This document shows, in pieces, positions 62,950-64,000 of a DNA stretch of 64,000 nucleotides; position 1 is the first letter of the stretch, and each line of letters begins with the position of its first letter. Below the pieces are notes generated by a model, which was not told the DNA's origin, searched no databases, and was given only the letters and a program-made list of their open reading frames with translations. The DNA comes from Bifidobacterium pongonis (GTDB taxonomy: Bacteria > Actinomycetota > Actinomycetes > Actinomycetales > Bifidobacteriaceae): contig NZ_JAHBBE010000005.1 in NCBI RefSeq assembly GCF_019331805.1, positions 1 through 64,000 on the forward strand, given 5' to 3'. The translations under genes were made by a program, and so were the position numbers.

Positions 62950-64000
62950 ATGAGCGAACATATCGCAGCCACACCGGAACTCATCGCCATCCGCCACTAC
63001 CTGCACGAGCATCCCGAACGCAGCTTCAAGGAAACCTCCACCACCGCCTATCTCGCCGACCAGCTGCGCGCCCACGGCATCGAAGTGCTCGACACCCCGC
63101 TGCAGACCGGACTCGTCGGCCTGATCGAAGGCGCCAAGCCCGGCCCGCGCATCGCCCTGCGCGCCGACATCGACGGCCTACCCATCCAGGAGAACACCGG
63201 ACTGGAGTTCAGTTCCGTGAACGACGGCGTGATGCACGGCTGCGGGCACGACCTGCACATGAGCTTCCTGCTCGGCGCGGCGTTCTGGCTGGCCGACCAC
63301 CGCGACCGCATCGCCGGGTCGATCAAGATCCTGTTCCAGCCCGCCGAGGAAACCGGGCGCGGCGCACGCCATGTGATCGCATCCGGCGTCGTCGACGACG
63401 TGGACGCCATCATCGGCACCCACAACAACCCCGATTACGCGCCCGGCCAAATCGCCGTCGGCGTCGAACCGATGATGGCCGGCTGCGTGGAATTCCACGT
63501 GAACCTGCACGCCGAAGGCACCCACGCCGGATACCCGCATATGGGCACCGGCCCGCTGGAGGCGCTCGCATCCATGATCCTGAGCCTGCAGACCATCGTG
63601 AGCCGCAACACGAGCCCGTTCCATCCGCTGGTGTTGTCCATCACCGAAGTGCACGGCGGCGACGTGTGGAACGTGGTGCCCGCCGAAGCCGGATTCATGG
63701 GCACCGTGCGTTACTTCTACAAGGAGGACGGCGAACTCGCCGAACGCCGCTTCCGCAGCCAGGTGGAATCCATTGCGGCCGGGTATGGCATCACCGCCGA
63801 CATCGAATGGGACGATTTCCAGGATCCGATGGTCTCCGACCCCGATCTGGCGAAGATCGTGGCCGCGGACGTGCCGGACTACGCCGACCTCCAGCCGATC
63901 CACCCGTCCATGGCCGGCGAGGATTTCGCCGAATTCGCCAAGGTGACCCGTCCGGTGTTCGCCTTCATCGGCTCGAACGGCAAGCCCGGGCACCATGATT
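62950..64000 (+). CDS. M20-family amidohydrolase (runs off the right edge)
   Basis: At least 350 residues of a zinc metalloamidase of the hippurate hydrolase/N-acyl-amino-acid deacylase type. Metal ligands and catalytic residues seen: ALRADIDGLPI (Asp, about 78), MHGCGHDLHMS (Cys/His, about 95-103), FQPAEETGRGARHVI (Glu, about 131), IGTHNNP, and AGEDFAEF near 320. It removes an acyl group or cleaves a dipeptide-like amide. ATG 62950 follows CAGGAACCATC. Lies 123 nt after metI, so the amidohydrolase may supply methionine released from N-acyl-methionine or peptides, which is inference from position. The C-terminus is missing. Confidence 0.9.
   Translation, partial: MSEHIAATPELIAIRHYLHEHPERSFKETSTTAYLADQLRAHGIEVLDTPLQTGLVGLIEGAKPGPRIALRADIDGLPIQENTGLEFSSVNDGVMHGCGHDLHMSFLLGAAFWLADHRDRIAGSIKILFQPAEETGRGARHVIASGVVDDVDAIIGTHNNPDYAPGQIAVGVEPMMAGCVEFHVNLHAEGTHAGYPHMGTGPLEALASMILSLQTIVSRNTSPFHPLVLSITEVHGGDVWNVVPAEAGFMGTVRYFYKEDGELAERRFRSQVESIAAGYGITADIEWDDFQDPMVSDPDLAKIVAADVPDYADLQPIHPSMAGEDFAEFAKVTRPVFAFIGSNGKPGHHD

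Noticed and set aside
1..64000. tRNA, rRNA, CRISPR arrays, insertion sequences
   Set aside because: No TPsiC-like GGTTCRA with flanking stem, no regularly spaced direct repeats and no transposase were seen.

Overview
The window looks like a contiguous chromosomal segment of a Bifidobacterium (or very close Bifidobacteriaceae). Reasons: high G+C coding DNA; a principal sigma factor with a long Lys/Ala-rich then Asp/Glu-rich N-terminus followed directly by a ParE-type topoisomerase gene; actinobacterial markers (SepH, DUF4193, DUF4192, DUF3152, a GatB-free MetNIQ set, a single long Rel); and the DUF969-DUF979-pcp operon. The genus call is inferred from gene content, not from a database search. 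No tRNA, rRNA, CRISPR array, transposase or prophage gene was seen.

Layout. 1-7.1 kb: the N-terminal part of a polyprenyl synthetase (minus), a DUF4192 gene, sigA (TTG start, clear promoter), parE, and an unknown minus-strand gene. 7.6-8.8 kb: a membrane-anchored DUF3152 metalloprotease-like protein. 8.9-16.9 kb: a likely defence segment on the minus strand (PLD-helicase-DUF3427, Nudix hydrolase, McrC, McrB, 68-aa ORF), bracketed by two copies of a nested palindromic repeat. 17-23.3 kb: an MFS transporter and sbcDC, with an SOS-box-like site upstream. 23.4-33 kb: a tight six-gene operon joining a regulatory partner switch (SpoIIE phosphatase fused to an RsbW-like kinase, plus a STAS protein) to two GH3-type adenylating enzymes and a two-gene asymmetric ABC exporter; this is the most intriguing locus. 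33-36.7 kb: ribokinase and two related membrane-anchored serine-hydrolase-fold proteins, one of which has lost its catalytic residues. 36.7-39.5 kb: parC (minus). 39.7-43.7 kb: an esterase overlapped with an MprF-like aminoacyl-phosphatidylglycerol synthase. 43.8-49.7 kb: an alkaline-phosphatase-fold enzyme, sepH (minus), DUF4193, dut and rel. 50-52.1 kb: an A+T-richer RloA/RloB-like ATPase pair behind a long palindrome. 52.2-55.8 kb: zinc alcohol dehydrogenase, nucleotidyltransferase, YjbR protein, cyclophilin and a RelB/PemK-like toxin-antitoxin pair. 56.2-64 kb: DUF969-DUF979-pcp, a HAD phosphatase, metQ-metN-metI and a truncated M20 amidohydrolase.

Almost every convergent or operon boundary carries a long perfect hairpin, often 13-22 bp of stem, usually without a strong T-tract. 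Chromosome maintenance (ParE, ParC, SbcCD, SepH), nucleotide hygiene (Dut, Nudix) and stringent response (Rel) are interleaved with two independent putative anti-phage segments and the GH3/ABC operon.
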